A stretch of 41,387 nt of DNA from Synergistaceae bacterium. Lineage in GTDB: Bacteria; Synergistota; Synergistia; Synergistales; Aminobacteriaceae. The notes under the pieces were generated by a model. The model searched no databases. It was not told where the DNA came from and worked only from the letters and a program-made list of their open reading frames with translations. The DNA lies in contig JAFSUD010000022.1 of assembly GCA_017445405.1 (NCBI GenBank), forward strand, positions 1-41,387, read 5' to 3'. Positions 1-8,003 of this stretch are shown piece after piece (position 1 is the first letter of the stretch; the number at the start of each line of letters is the position of its first letter). Position numbers and translations under genes: made by a program.

Positions 1-28
1 GTGCTCTGTGCTCTGTGCTCTGTGCTCT
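1..28. repeat. Heptanucleotide tandem repeat (GTGCTCT)x4 at the contig edge
   Basis: Four perfect copies of GTGCTCT open the window, followed by GCAGG. The array may extend past the edge, so its true copy number is unknown. It lies about 120 bases upstream of the promoter of the first gene and does not overlap any coding region seen here. No function can be assigned. Confidence 0.85.
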
Positions 29-149
29 GCAGGATTGTAGCCGAGTTGTGAATCACTGTCAACATTCCTTTCTGTAAATTTTGCGTCATTGTATCACAGC
101 GTCCAAAAAATTAATTGCATTTCATTTTTCCGCGTAAGTATATCTGCAA

Positions 150-178
150 TTGACGAGTGAAATAATTTCTACTATCCT
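150..178 (+). promoter_or_regulatory. Sigma70-type promoter for the ThDP enzyme operon
   Basis: TTGACG at 150-155 and TATCCT at 173-178 are separated by exactly 17 bases, close to the TTGACA-N17-TATAAT consensus. The predicted start is near 185, giving a leader of roughly 60 bases before the ATG at 247. A GGAGG ribosome site sits at 231-235. No operator palindrome was recognised between promoter and gene. Confidence 0.6.
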
Positions 179-246
179 ATGCACATATTCCAGTAAAATA
201 AATTTCACTAACACTATAAATATTCTCAGAGGAGGTTTTTTCACGC

Positions 247-2097
247 ATGAGCAAGAAACTTGTAGCTGATCTCATCGTCGATTACCTTGAACGCAGAAAG
301 GTTGAGTACATCTTCGGCCTTTGCGGACACACAGTAATCGGTATGCTCGACGCTATCAACCGCAACCTCGAAAAGGGCGGCAAACTCCGCTACATCTCCA
401 ACCGCCACGAAGCCGTCGCCTCAACAGCCGCTGACGGTTACGCTCGCGTTACACACAAGGCCTCGGTCGTCATGTGCCACTTAGGCCCCGGCATCACCAA
501 CGTCCTCACCGGTGTAGCCAACGCCGCCTTCGACTCGATCCCGATGGTCGTGTTCGCCGGAGACGTTCCGAGCTACTACTACGGCAAGCACCCTCATCAG
601 GAAGTCAACATGCACGGCGACGCAACACAGTACCGTATGCTCGAGCCTGTCTGCAAACGCTGCTGGAGAGTCGACGACGCAGAAGCACTCCCTGACATTC
701 TGGATAAGGCATTCCGTCTTGCAGAGTCAGGAAGACCCGGCCCTGTGTTAATCGATATGCCGATGGACATCTGGAGCCGCGAAATTGAGGAAGACCTCTT
801 TGCACGCACCTACAAGGACAGCCACGTAACAGTGAAACCCGCCCTTGATCCTGCATGTGCTAAGGCAATCGCTCAGAAACTCATCGACGCAAAAGCTCCT
901 GTTATCCATGCAGGCGGAGGCATTCTGTTAGCTCAGGCATCAGCCGAACTCGCCGCACTCGCTGAGTTCCTCGACATCCCGATTTCCCGCACGCTCATGG
1001 GACAGGGCTGCGTGAGCGACCTTCACCCTCTCATGGTCGGACAGACTGGATTCTGGGGACTCGCACACACCCACGCATTCACCCTCAACGCTGACATCAT
1101 CCTCGCACTCGGCACGAGATTCGCGGAGGCAGATTCATCGAGCTGGTATCAGGGCGTAACGTTTGACCCGTCAGTAACGAAGTTCCTTCAGATCGACATC
1201 GACCCGACAGAGATCGGCAGGAACTACCCCGTAGAGATCGGTGCAGTAGCAGACCTCAAGCTCGCACTCGCTCAGATTCTCGAGGCAGCAAAGGCCATCA
1301 AGCCCGAAGGCATCAAGAGGCCCGGACTCCGTGAAGGCATCGCTAAGGCAAAGGCTGAGTTCAAGGAATCCGTGAAGGCCATCACTGAGGATTTACGCTT
1401 CCCGATGACTCCGCAGAGAATCCTCAAGGACGTTAAGGACGCAATCCCTGAAGACGCACTCATCTTCACAGACGTAGGCTGGAACAAGAACGGTGTAGCC
1501 CAGCAGTTCACCATCACGATTCCCGGAACAGTTCATCACTCATCAGGACTCGCGACAATGGGCTTCGGAGCATCGGCAGTTCTCGGCGGCAAGAAGGCAG
1601 CACCCGATAAGATATGCATTGCCCTCATCGGCGACGGCGGATTTGGTGTCAACCCGACATGCATGGCTACAGCAGTTGAGGAAGGCATCGCGTGCACGTG
1701 GGTAGTCATGAACAACTACGCTTTCGGAACGATCGCAGGACTCGAGAACGCCAACTATCACACGCAGTTTGGTACGAAGTTCCACACGCCCGACGGTGAA
1801 GCATACTCGCCGAACTGGGCAAAGGTTGCAGAGGGCTACGGTGTTGAGGCAATCCGCATCACGAAGGCTGAGGAGTTCGCACCCGCAATGAAGAAAGCAG
1901 TAGAGGCCAACAAGGCAGGCAGGCCGTTCCTGATTGACGCAATCATGGAGAACATCCCTGTACCTACACCCGGCTGCTGGAACATCAACGACATTTACAC
2001 TCCTGGCGAACTTGTCAAGGAAGGTAAACTTGTGAAGAAGGACGCTGACGGCAAGTATATTCCGCCCAGCCACGCAAAATCACACATAACGAAGTAG
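247..2097 (+). CDS. Thiamine-diphosphate-dependent enzyme, acetolactate-synthase-like family
   Basis: This 616-residue protein has the three-part ThDP fold of acetolactate synthase, pyruvate oxidase and related 2-oxoacid enzymes. The N-terminal PYR domain carries the catalytic glutamate in RHEAVASTAADGYAR (about residue 55). A central FAD/DHAP-type domain covers roughly 200-350, and the C-terminal PP domain contains the ThDP/Mg motif GDGGFGVNP followed by NN (about 460-490). The family members decarboxylate or carboligate 2-oxoacids in the cytoplasm. The substrate is not evident. It lacks the segments I would expect of a typical IlvB or of sulfoacetaldehyde acetyltransferase, though that name may appear by homology. 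An acylating aldehyde dehydrogenase follows 111 bases downstream, so I infer it makes an aldehyde from a 2-oxoacid that the neighbour converts to an acyl-CoA. No small regulatory IlvN-type subunit is adjacent. Start chosen from GGAGG at 231-235. Confidence 0.8.
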   Translation: MSKKLVADLIVDYLERRKVEYIFGLCGHTVIGMLDAINRNLEKGGKLRYISNRHEAVASTAADGYARVTHKASVVMCHLGPGITNVLTGVANAAFDSIPMVVFAGDVPSYYYGKHPHQEVNMHGDATQYRMLEPVCKRCWRVDDAEALPDILDKAFRLAESGRPGPVLIDMPMDIWSREIEEDLFARTYKDSHVTVKPALDPACAKAIAQKLIDAKAPVIHAGGGILLAQASAELAALAEFLDIPISRTLMGQGCVSDLHPLMVGQTGFWGLAHTHAFTLNADIILALGTRFAEADSSSWYQGVTFDPSVTKFLQIDIDPTEIGRNYPVEIGAVADLKLALAQILEAAKAIKPEGIKRPGLREGIAKAKAEFKESVKAITEDLRFPMTPQRILKDVKDAIPEDALIFTDVGWNKNGVAQQFTITIPGTVHHSSGLATMGFGASAVLGGKKAAPDKICIALIGDGGFGVNPTCMATAVEEGIACTWVVMNNYAFGTIAGLENANYHTQFGTKFHTPDGEAYSPNWAKVAEGYGVEAIRITKAEEFAPAMKKAVEANKAGRPFLIDAIMENIPVPTPGCWNINDIYTPGELVKEGKLVKKDADGKYIPPSHAKSHITK

Positions 2098-2103
2098 TAA
2101 CCA

Positions 2104-2179
2104 ACCCCTCCCGGCCTCCCCTTATCATGGGAGGAGCAACACAGGAAGTCGCCCCTGTGAAGGGGAGATTTAGAGGGGT
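2104..2179. repeat. 76-bp palindromic intergenic element
   Basis: The outer arms are ACCCCTC-N5-CTCCCCTT at 2104-2123 and its inverse AAGGGGAG-N5-GAGGGGT at 2160-2179. Inside, CCTCCC/GGGAGG and CCCCT/AGGGG can form two smaller hairpins. It fills most of the gap between the two metabolic genes. It has the look of a small non-coding mobile palindrome (MITE or REP-like), but no second copy is present in this window. As RNA it would be a strong stem that may lower expression of the second gene or protect the first message. Confidence 0.65.
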
Positions 2180-2208
2180 AATATCAACAATAAGGAGAAA
2201 TAGTACAT

Positions 2209-3690
2209 ATGGCACATCATGAAGTAACACCCGAAGAAATCGCCATGCTCGAAGAGATGGTGAAGAAGGCCAGAGCCGCAGCAGAAGTTATCGCGACGTA
2301 TGACCAGGAGAGAGTAGACCACCTTTGCCGTGCAATCTGCGCAGCACTCTACCCGCTGAAGGTTTGGGGGCCTATCTGCGACGAAGCAGTTGACGAGACC
2401 AGACTCGGCGACAAGGTAACCAAGCGCAACAAGAGAAACAAGCTGAAGCTGATTCTCCGCGACTGCCTCAGACAGAAGAGCGTCGGCATCATCGAGACCA
2501 TCCCTGAGAAGGGACTCGTGAAGTACGCAAAGCCCGTAGGCGTTATCGCAACCCTCGTTCCCACAACGAACCCCTGCGTAACTCCTGCAGGACAGGCAAT
2601 CTACGCTGTGAAGGCACGCGACGTACTCATCTGCTCACCGCATCCCAGAGCGAAGAAGACGACATGCAAGACCGTAAACATCATCCGCGACGTTCTCGAG
2701 CGTGAAGGTGCACCGGCAGACATCATTCAGGTAATCGCCGAGCCGAGCATCACCCTTACTCAGGAACTGATGAAGATGGTCGACCTCGTCATCGCAACCG
2801 GAGGCCGTCCGATGGTTCGTTCAGCTTACTCGTCAGGCGTTCCCGCATACGGTTCAGGCGCAGGAAACTCGACCGTCATCGTCGACAACACCGCCAACAC
2901 CAAAGAGCGCGCATACGAGGCAGCAACCAACACCCGCATCTCCAAGTGCTCAGACTTCGGATCAGGCTGTTCATGCGACGGCAACCTCATCGTTCATGAG
3001 GACGTATACGACAACTTCGTAGAGGGCCTCAAGAAGGAAGGCGCGTACATCCCGACGTGGGAGCAGGCAGAGGCCATCAAGAAGGTAATGTGGGACGAGA
3101 CAGGCCACAGACTGCCTGACACAGTCGCAATCTCCCCTCAGGCAATCGCAAAGGCAGCAGGTTTCGAGATCGGGCCGGAGTATAAGTTCATCGCAGTACC
3201 GAACAACGGCCAGAAGGAAGGCTTCACGATCCGCACAGCAGAGGACATCAAGAAGTGCATCGGCAAAGAGCATTTCTTCAGCACTGAGAAGCTCACAACC
3301 CTCCTCACCCTCTTCAAGTACGGCGGAGAGTTCCAGACTGCGCTCGACATCATGCAGGAAATCTTCGACAAGGCCGGCGGAAAAGGCCACTCCTGCGGAC
3401 TGTATTCGTTCGACGACGACCACATCCATCGTCTGGGAATGTGTGCACCGGTTTCACGCTGCATGATTCGCCAGCCGAACAACAGAGGCAACGCAGGAAG
3501 CGCAACTAACGGAATGCCTCCGACCAACTCAATGGGCTGCGGAACTTGGGGCGGCAACATCGTGAGCGAGAACATCACCCTCAAGCACTACATGAACACG
3601 ACGTGGGTAGCCCGTCCGATCATGGAGGACATGCCTTCACTGCAGGCACTGTTCGGCGAGTTCTACGTTGATGGTATGGATGAGGAATAA
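2209..3690 (+). CDS. CoA-acylating aldehyde dehydrogenase, SauS/AdhE-N-terminal type
   Basis: This 493-residue cytoplasmic protein belongs to the acylating aldehyde dehydrogenases that oxidise an aldehyde to an acyl-CoA with NAD(P). The stretch PTTNPCVTPAGQAIYAVKAR (about residues 118-137) and the following CSPHPRAKKTT match the cofactor region of AdhE-like and sulfoacetaldehyde dehydrogenases. GSGCSCDGN near residue 250 supplies the catalytic cysteine; two cysteines are candidates. It is a stand-alone dehydrogenase without the iron alcohol dehydrogenase half of AdhE. It has no N-terminal shell-targeting helix that I recognise, and no microcompartment genes are nearby. The ThDP enzyme upstream suggests a 2-oxoacid to aldehyde to acyl-CoA route. 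Acetaldehyde, sulfoacetaldehyde and other short aldehydes are all possible substrates. AAGGAG at 2192-2197 supports the start. Confidence 0.82.
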   Translation: MAHHEVTPEEIAMLEEMVKKARAAAEVIATYDQERVDHLCRAICAALYPLKVWGPICDEAVDETRLGDKVTKRNKRNKLKLILRDCLRQKSVGIIETIPEKGLVKYAKPVGVIATLVPTTNPCVTPAGQAIYAVKARDVLICSPHPRAKKTTCKTVNIIRDVLEREGAPADIIQVIAEPSITLTQELMKMVDLVIATGGRPMVRSAYSSGVPAYGSGAGNSTVIVDNTANTKERAYEAATNTRISKCSDFGSGCSCDGNLIVHEDVYDNFVEGLKKEGAYIPTWEQAEAIKKVMWDETGHRLPDTVAISPQAIAKAAGFEIGPEYKFIAVPNNGQKEGFTIRTAEDIKKCIGKEHFFSTEKLTTLLTLFKYGGEFQTALDIMQEIFDKAGGKGHSCGLYSFDDDHIHRLGMCAPVSRCMIRQPNNRGNAGSATNGMPPTNSMGCGTWGGNIVSENITLKHYMNTTWVARPIMEDMPSLQALFGEFYVDGMDEE

Positions 3691-3707
3691 CAGAAGGTAA
3701 TTTGCTG

Positions 3708-3744
3708 CGGCAGGTCTCGTGTTAATGCGGGATCTGCCGTTTTT
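3708..3744 (+). terminator. Rho-independent terminator of the ThDP/aldehyde dehydrogenase operon
   Basis: A 12-base-pair stem (3708-3719 with 3728-3739, including two G-T pairs) encloses an 8-base loop and is followed by five T residues. The reverse strand has no T-run, so it works only for the plus-strand operon. It separates that operon from the convergent unknown gene. Confidence 0.85.
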
Positions 3745-3756
3745 GCTGAGGGAAAA

Positions 3757-4158
3757 TCAGACATGCTCAAACGGTCTGACAAAGTACCCGTTTGTGTCCA
3801 TGTATGACATGAGGATTATTTCTGCATCGTGTTCCATCCCGAAGCCGTCATCGTCAGCATAATATCTTCCGTCAGGCTGAACCATCCAGAAAAATTGCAG
3901 GAGGCCGTCTTTAAATGGATTGAAGCTGTAAGTAAAGTCCATCTTTTTACGGAAGGGATGCACAAGGTCATTGACCCAGCTTCCGGTAATTACGCCGGGA
4001 AAATTTGAGAAATAACCCCACCAGTTAGTGATTCTCTTGCGAAACCTCAAGCCGTCATGATTAAGAAACATGCTCACAGGATGATAGCCTCCGTAACCGT
4101 TTGGCTTGCTCTTGTAAGAGAAATAATATCCGTCGCCCACTTCATCGCATTCAATCAT
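3757..4158 (-). CDS. Hypothetical protein downstream of guaB
   Basis: I do not recognise this family. The open frame reaches back to a GTG overlapping the guaB stop (4227). However, the strong ribosome site AAGGAGG lies just 5' of the ATG at 4158, so I choose a 133-residue protein. It is rich in Tyr, Trp, Phe and Gly, has no signal peptide or membrane segment, and reads like a small soluble beta-rich domain; HPVSMFLNHDGLRFRK and WMVQPDGRYYADDDG are the most distinctive stretches. It is probably cotranscribed with guaB, whose stop is about 65 bases upstream. Possible roles, such as an immunity-like or accessory protein, cannot be separated from sequence alone. Confidence 0.6.
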   Translation of the reverse strand: MIECDEVGDGYYFSYKSKPNGYGGYHPVSMFLNHDGLRFRKRITNWWGYFSNFPGVITGSWVNDLVHPFRKKMDFTYSFNPFKDGLLQFFWMVQPDGRYYADDDGFGMEHDAEIILMSYMDTNGYFVRPFEHV

Positions 4159-4223
4159 ATTTTCGTCCTCCTTAATAATTGCTGCCCCTGCCAGCTTTAT
4201 TGTTGACAGGGGATATTTTGTGT

Positions 4224-5735
4224 TCACTTGCTCCGGCGGACTGCCTCCTTAAGCATCACGTCATGCGCTCCGCCCTCCATAAGTGTTACAGGTGAGACCA
4301 GAGTCAATTTTGCCTTCTCCCTCATCTCGGCTAAGGTCAGTGCTCCGCAGTTGCAGAACGTTGACTTTATCTTGCTCAATGTCTCGCTCACGTTGTCCCG
4401 CAGACTTCCCGCGTAAGGTACGTAGCTGTCGACTCCCTCCTCAAACGACAGCTTCACCTGAGACGAATCCCCAGAGTCGTAACGCTGCCAGTTCCGTGCT
4501 CTCGAGCTGCCCTCGCCCCAGTACTCCTTCACGTAATTTCCGTTCACCATCACCCGGTTAGTCGGACTCTCGTCGAAGCGTGCAAAGTACCTTCCGAGCA
4601 TACAGAAATCCGCCCCCATAGCGAGAGCCAGCGTAACGTGATAGTCCATGACGATTCCGCCGTCCGAACATATCGGCACATAGATTCCTGTTTCAGCAAA
4701 GTATTCATCGCGGGCCTTTGCGACCTCGATTACTGATGTTGCCTGACCTCTGCCTATGCCTTTAGCCTCACGCGTTATGCAGATTGAGCCTCCTCCGATA
4801 CCTATCTTCACAAAGTCCGCTCCAGCGTCGGCCAAGAAACGGAAGCCTTCTGCATCTACTACATTTCCTCCGCCGACTTTTACTCGGTCGCCATAGTTCG
4901 CACGTATCCACTGAAGAGTCCTTCTCTGCCACTCGGTGAATCCTTCGGAACTGTCTATGCACAGCACATCAGCTCCAGCATCTACAAGTGCGGGGACTCG
5001 CTGCTCGTAATCGCGAGTGTTTATGCCCGCTCCCGTCATGTAACGTTTCTGCGAGTCGAGAAGCTCTAACGGGTTCTCCTTGTGCATGTCGTAATCTTTC
5101 CTGAACACGAACGCGACCATATGTCCATCAGAGTCAATGACGGGCAGAGCATTTAGCTTGTGCTCCCAGAGAAGATCATTTGCATCACTGAGGCTGAGTC
5201 CGTCATGTGCAGAAATTACCTTGTCGATCGGAGTCATGAAGTCCCTGACCTTTGCGTCTATGGGCGTGCGGGTAACTCTGTAATCCCGGCTCGTGATGAT
5301 GCCGAGCAGTTTTCCGGTGAGGCTTCCGTCGTGAGTTACTGCTACTGTGGTGTGGCCGGTCTGTTCCTTGAGGGCGAGCACGTCGGCGAGAGTCTGCTCG
5401 GGGCTGATTGCCGAATCGTTGGCGACAAACCCGGCCTTGTAGCGTTTGACTTTGGCGACCATCTCGGCCTGTTTCTCGATTGGCTGTGAGCAGTAGATGA
5501 ATGATATTCCGCCTTCACGCGCAAGAGCTATAGCCATTGAGTCATTGGAGACGGACTGCATACACGCACTTGTTAATGGAATGTTTATCGATAACGGGGC
5601 TTCTTCTCCCTTCCTGAACTTGCACAAGGGAGTCCGAAGTGAGACATTTGACGGCACGCACTCCGCTGACGAGTAAGTCGGAATGAGCAGATACTCAGAG
5701 AAAGTGTGTGAGGGTTCGCTAAAATAATATGCCAT
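4224..5735 (-). CDS. guaB: Inosine-5'-monophosphate dehydrogenase
   Basis: GuaB oxidises IMP to XMP with NAD, the first committed step of GMP synthesis. The barrel domain carries the catalytic cysteine in [11 protein letters not shown] (Cys319 with the start chosen here) and the substrate loops SDGGI and [13 protein letters not shown]. The paired CBS domains sit at about residues 125-240 ([12 protein letters not shown] marks the second). The C-terminal flap with the EGV-type monovalent-cation loop is present. The open frame extends to 5822, but the extra 29 residues do not resemble the family. An AGGGAG ribosome site precedes the ATG at 5735, giving 503 residues, which is normal for the family. 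It diverges from tadA with about 125 bases between them. The small unknown gene follows immediately. Confidence 0.93.
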   Translation of the reverse strand: MAYYFSEPSHTFSEYLLIPTYSSAECVPSNVSLRTPLCKFRKGEEAPLSINIPLTSACMQSVSNDSMAIALAREGGISFIYCSQPIEKQAEMVAKVKRYKAGFVANDSAISPEQTLADVLALKEQTGHTTVAVTHDGSLTGKLLGIITSRDYRVTRTPIDAKVRDFMTPIDKVISAHDGLSLSDANDLLWEHKLNALPVIDSDGHMVAFVFRKDYDMHKENPLELLDSQKRYMTGAGINTRDYEQRVPALVDAGADVLCIDSSEGFTEWQRRTLQWIRANYGDRVKVGGGNVVDAEGFRFLADAGADFVKIGIGGGSICITREAKGIGRGQATSVIEVAKARDEYFAETGIYVPICSDGGIVMDYHVTLALAMGADFCMLGRYFARFDESPTNRVMVNGNYVKEYWGEGSSRARNWQRYDSGDSSQVKLSFEEGVDSYVPYAGSLRDNVSETLSKIKSTFCNCGALTLAEMREKAKLTLVSPVTLMEGGAHDVMLKEAVRRSK

Positions 5736-5807
5736 TGAGGTAATTTCTCCCTTCAAAAATTTTGCACTGTATGATAGCACACAAGCAGGATAAATTTTTT
5801 CAGCGTG

Positions 5808-5813
5808 TATAAT
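5808..5813 (+). promoter_or_regulatory. Possible -10 box (TATAAT) for the tadA-recJ-rel operon
   Basis: A perfect TATAAT lies about 50 bases upstream of the tadA start in the short divergent guaB/tadA gap. No good -35 hexamer is found 16-18 bases upstream, so this is a weak call based on one element and its position. Confidence 0.35.
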
Positions 5814-5861
5814 AACGGGCAAACTTACATTCAGCAGAAATTTGGAGATGATTTACACTTT

Positions 5862-6323
5862 ATGACACCACAAGATGATTATTACATGCAATGCGCCTTG
5901 ACTGAGGCAGAAAACGCATTATCGAGAGGTGATGTCCCTGTAGGAGCAGTTCTCGTGAAGGGTGATGCTGTTCTTGCTTCAGGAAGCGACATGAAGTCCT
6001 TAGACCCTACGGAACACGCAGAGATGAACGCGATTCGCAGAGGTGCTCAGAAGCTCGGGCACTGGAACTTGGCCGGATGCACTCTCTATGTAACGCTCGA
6101 GCCTTGCCCAATGTGTGCAGGAGCCTGCGTGAACGCGAGAGTCTCCCGTGTAGTGTACGGTGCGAAAAATTACCGTTCAGGAGCAGGAGGAACTCTCTAT
6201 AACATTCTGAGTGACTCGCGGCTGAATCATGTGTGCGAAGTCAGAGCCGGTGTGATGGAGAATGAGTGTCTGGAGATACTGCAGGGGTATTTCTTGCGGC
6301 GAAGGGGGAAAAGATCATCATGA
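5862..6323 (+). CDS. tadA: tRNA-specific adenosine deaminase
   Basis: TadA converts adenosine 34 to inosine in the wobble position of tRNA-Arg(ACG). The zinc-dependent cytidine/deoxycytidylate deaminase motifs are intact: HAEMNAI supplies one zinc ligand and the catalytic Glu, and PCPMCAGAC supplies the two zinc cysteines. The N-terminal stretch with VPVGAVLV is typical. The start is set at the ATG at 5862 because upstream codons do not resemble the family and a GGAG lies 5' of it. The resulting 153 residues match the usual length of about 150-165. It overlaps recJ by ATGA, so translation of the two is coupled. It could be another deaminase of the family, but TadA is by far the best fit. Confidence 0.9.
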   Translation: MTPQDDYYMQCALTEAENALSRGDVPVGAVLVKGDAVLASGSDMKSLDPTEHAEMNAIRRGAQKLGHWNLAGCTLYVTLEPCPMCAGACVNARVSRVVYGAKNYRSGAGGTLYNILSDSRLNHVCEVRAGVMENECLEILQGYFLRRRGKRSS

Positions 6324-8002
6324 TACCGACATGTCCAGCTTCCGACCTCAAGATTTACCGTTCAAGCGACTACACCAAGCAGCTAGCCCGTGAATTGTCA
6401 TGTCCTCCGCTTGCTGCAGGCGTTCTAGAAATGCTCAAGGGGACTCAGGACATCGACTCGTTACGCGAATGGATTCACCCGGACTTCACGCAGCAGATAG
6501 AGAGTCTTGACTTAGGCACGGCCAGCAAGGAAGCAAAAGCTCTCTGGGAGTCCAAAAGCTCATTCGGCAACGTGTTAGTTTACGGAGATTACGACACCGA
6601 CGGCATAAGCTCGACCGTCCTCGCGATGGAGATTTTCCGCAACAAGGCCGCGCAAGTCAGGTACTTCATCCCGAGAAGAGACATTCACGGCTACGGACTC
6701 AACGCTGAGATTCTGGCCAAGATTCCCGGCTGGGGCTGCAACACGTTAATTGTTGTGGACTGCGGAACTAACGACTCCGAAATGCTCGAGGAGTTGAGAC
6801 GACAGGGCATCAATATTTTCGTGTTCGACCATCATTCGCTCTCAGCTCCGATAACCATTCCCACAATCGTGAATCCCTGCATAAACATGGAGGCCGGAGA
6901 CCATCAGAAGATTTGTGCTACTGCTGTCCTTTGGTGCTGGGCTTGGAAGGAAAACATCGTCCCTAAACGCTTCCTGCAGTATGAAGTAGACCTTCCCGCC
7001 ATCGCTACCATAGCTGACTGTATGCCCCTCCACAACCTCAACCGTTCACTTGTGCGCTACGGAATGAACCAGATGCGCAATAACCCCAGACGAGGACTCG
7101 CAGCACTCTTTGAGCAGTTAAGCATCAACAAATCCCAGCTCACAGAAGAGCACCTCTCTATGCGCGTGATCCCCTGCCTCAACGCTCCGGGAAGAATCGC
7201 TACTGCAGACCCCGGAGTCCGGGCACTCTTAGGCAACGGCAGCAACGAGGCTATTCACTCATGCGTCGGAGAACTAATGCGCATCAACAAGAAACGCCAG
7301 GTACTCACAGAAAATATTGCTCACGAGATCGATAACGGCATCTTGTCAGGCAGCATCACAAGCAAAGTGCTTTACCATGAAGATTGGCCTATAGGAGTAT
7401 TAAGCGGAGTCGCGAGCAGGATATGCGCACAGTACAACAGGCCTATAGTTTTGGCCGCACCTGTAGGAGTTCAGGTAGTGCGCGGGACGCTGAGAGTCCC
7501 TGAAGGAGGAGACGCAGTAGGGATACTGCGCGAGGTTGCCGACAAGCTCGACGCATGGGGAGGACACAAATACGCAGCGGGCTTCTCTGTGCTCAACGAG
7601 AACTGGCCGGAGGTTAATCAAGCTCTTGAACGTATGCTCTCGGGACTGGTCATCAAGGCAGAAAATGTTACTCCCGTCATCAATATTTCTCCGTCTGACA
7701 TATCAATTGATGACTGGAAGGCTGTATCATCTCTAGGCCCGTTTGGTAATGACAATCCTTCTCCGAAGTTCTACACTGACAGCAATTCAGGAGGCATTAA
7801 TCCTTTAGGCAAGGAAGGCAAGCACAGCTATATTCTCGTGAACGACAAGAGGTTATTAGCCTTCAACACAGCACCGCGCGAGATAGCTGAACTGATGGGC
7901 AAAGGAGTACAGGGCTGGATATATCACCCTAGATTAGATTATTGGAGGAATGTAGAGCAGTTACAGTTTATTCTAGACTGTGCAGTAACAGGAGGTGTTT
8001 AA
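6320..8002 (+). CDS. recJ: Single-stranded-DNA-specific exonuclease RecJ
   Basis: RecJ degrades single-stranded DNA 5' to 3' in recombination and repair. The DHH phosphoesterase motifs are clear: YGDYDTDG (about residues 88-95), VDCGTND (about 146-152) and VFDHHS (about 168-173). The DHHA1 motif GGHKYAAGFSV lies in the second half, and an OB-like C-terminal region follows. The ATG at 6320 overlaps the tadA stop and has a GGGGGAA site upstream; the longer frame from 6266 lies inside tadA. The protein is 560 residues, in the family range. The gene lies between tadA and rel in what appears to be one transcription unit. Confidence 0.92.
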   Translation: MIPTCPASDLKIYRSSDYTKQLARELSCPPLAAGVLEMLKGTQDIDSLREWIHPDFTQQIESLDLGTASKEAKALWESKSSFGNVLVYGDYDTDGISSTVLAMEIFRNKAAQVRYFIPRRDIHGYGLNAEILAKIPGWGCNTLIVVDCGTNDSEMLEELRRQGINIFVFDHHSLSAPITIPTIVNPCINMEAGDHQKICATAVLWCWAWKENIVPKRFLQYEVDLPAIATIADCMPLHNLNRSLVRYGMNQMRNNPRRGLAALFEQLSINKSQLTEEHLSMRVIPCLNAPGRIATADPGVRALLGNGSNEAIHSCVGELMRINKKRQVLTENIAHEIDNGILSGSITSKVLYHEDWPIGVLSGVASRICAQYNRPIVLAAPVGVQVVRGTLRVPEGGDAVGILREVADKLDAWGGHKYAAGFSVLNENWPEVNQALERMLSGLVIKAENVTPVINISPSDISIDDWKAVSSLGPFGNDNPSPKFYTDSNSGGINPLGKEGKHSYILVNDKRLLAFNTAPREIAELMGKGVQGWIYHPRLDYWRNVEQLQFILDCAVTGGV

Positions 8003-8003
8003 T

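Noticed and set aside
1543..2073. A 176-codon minus-strand open frame inside the ThDP enzyme gene
   Set aside because: It lies wholly antisense to a clear enzyme domain and has an unlikely composition with many Cys and Arg residues.
247..2097. Naming the first gene ilvB or sulfoacetaldehyde acetyltransferase
   Set aside because: The fold and cofactor motifs fit, but the middle segments differ from both as I know them, and no ilvN or taurine genes are adjacent.
5736..5822. The upstream extension of guaB to 5822
   Set aside because: The extra residues do not match IMP dehydrogenases and cover the divergent promoter region. The ATG at 5735 has its own ribosome site.
7995..8003. The GTG at 7995 as the rel start
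   Set aside because: It overlaps the GGAGG that serves the GTG at 8004, so it is too close to be used.
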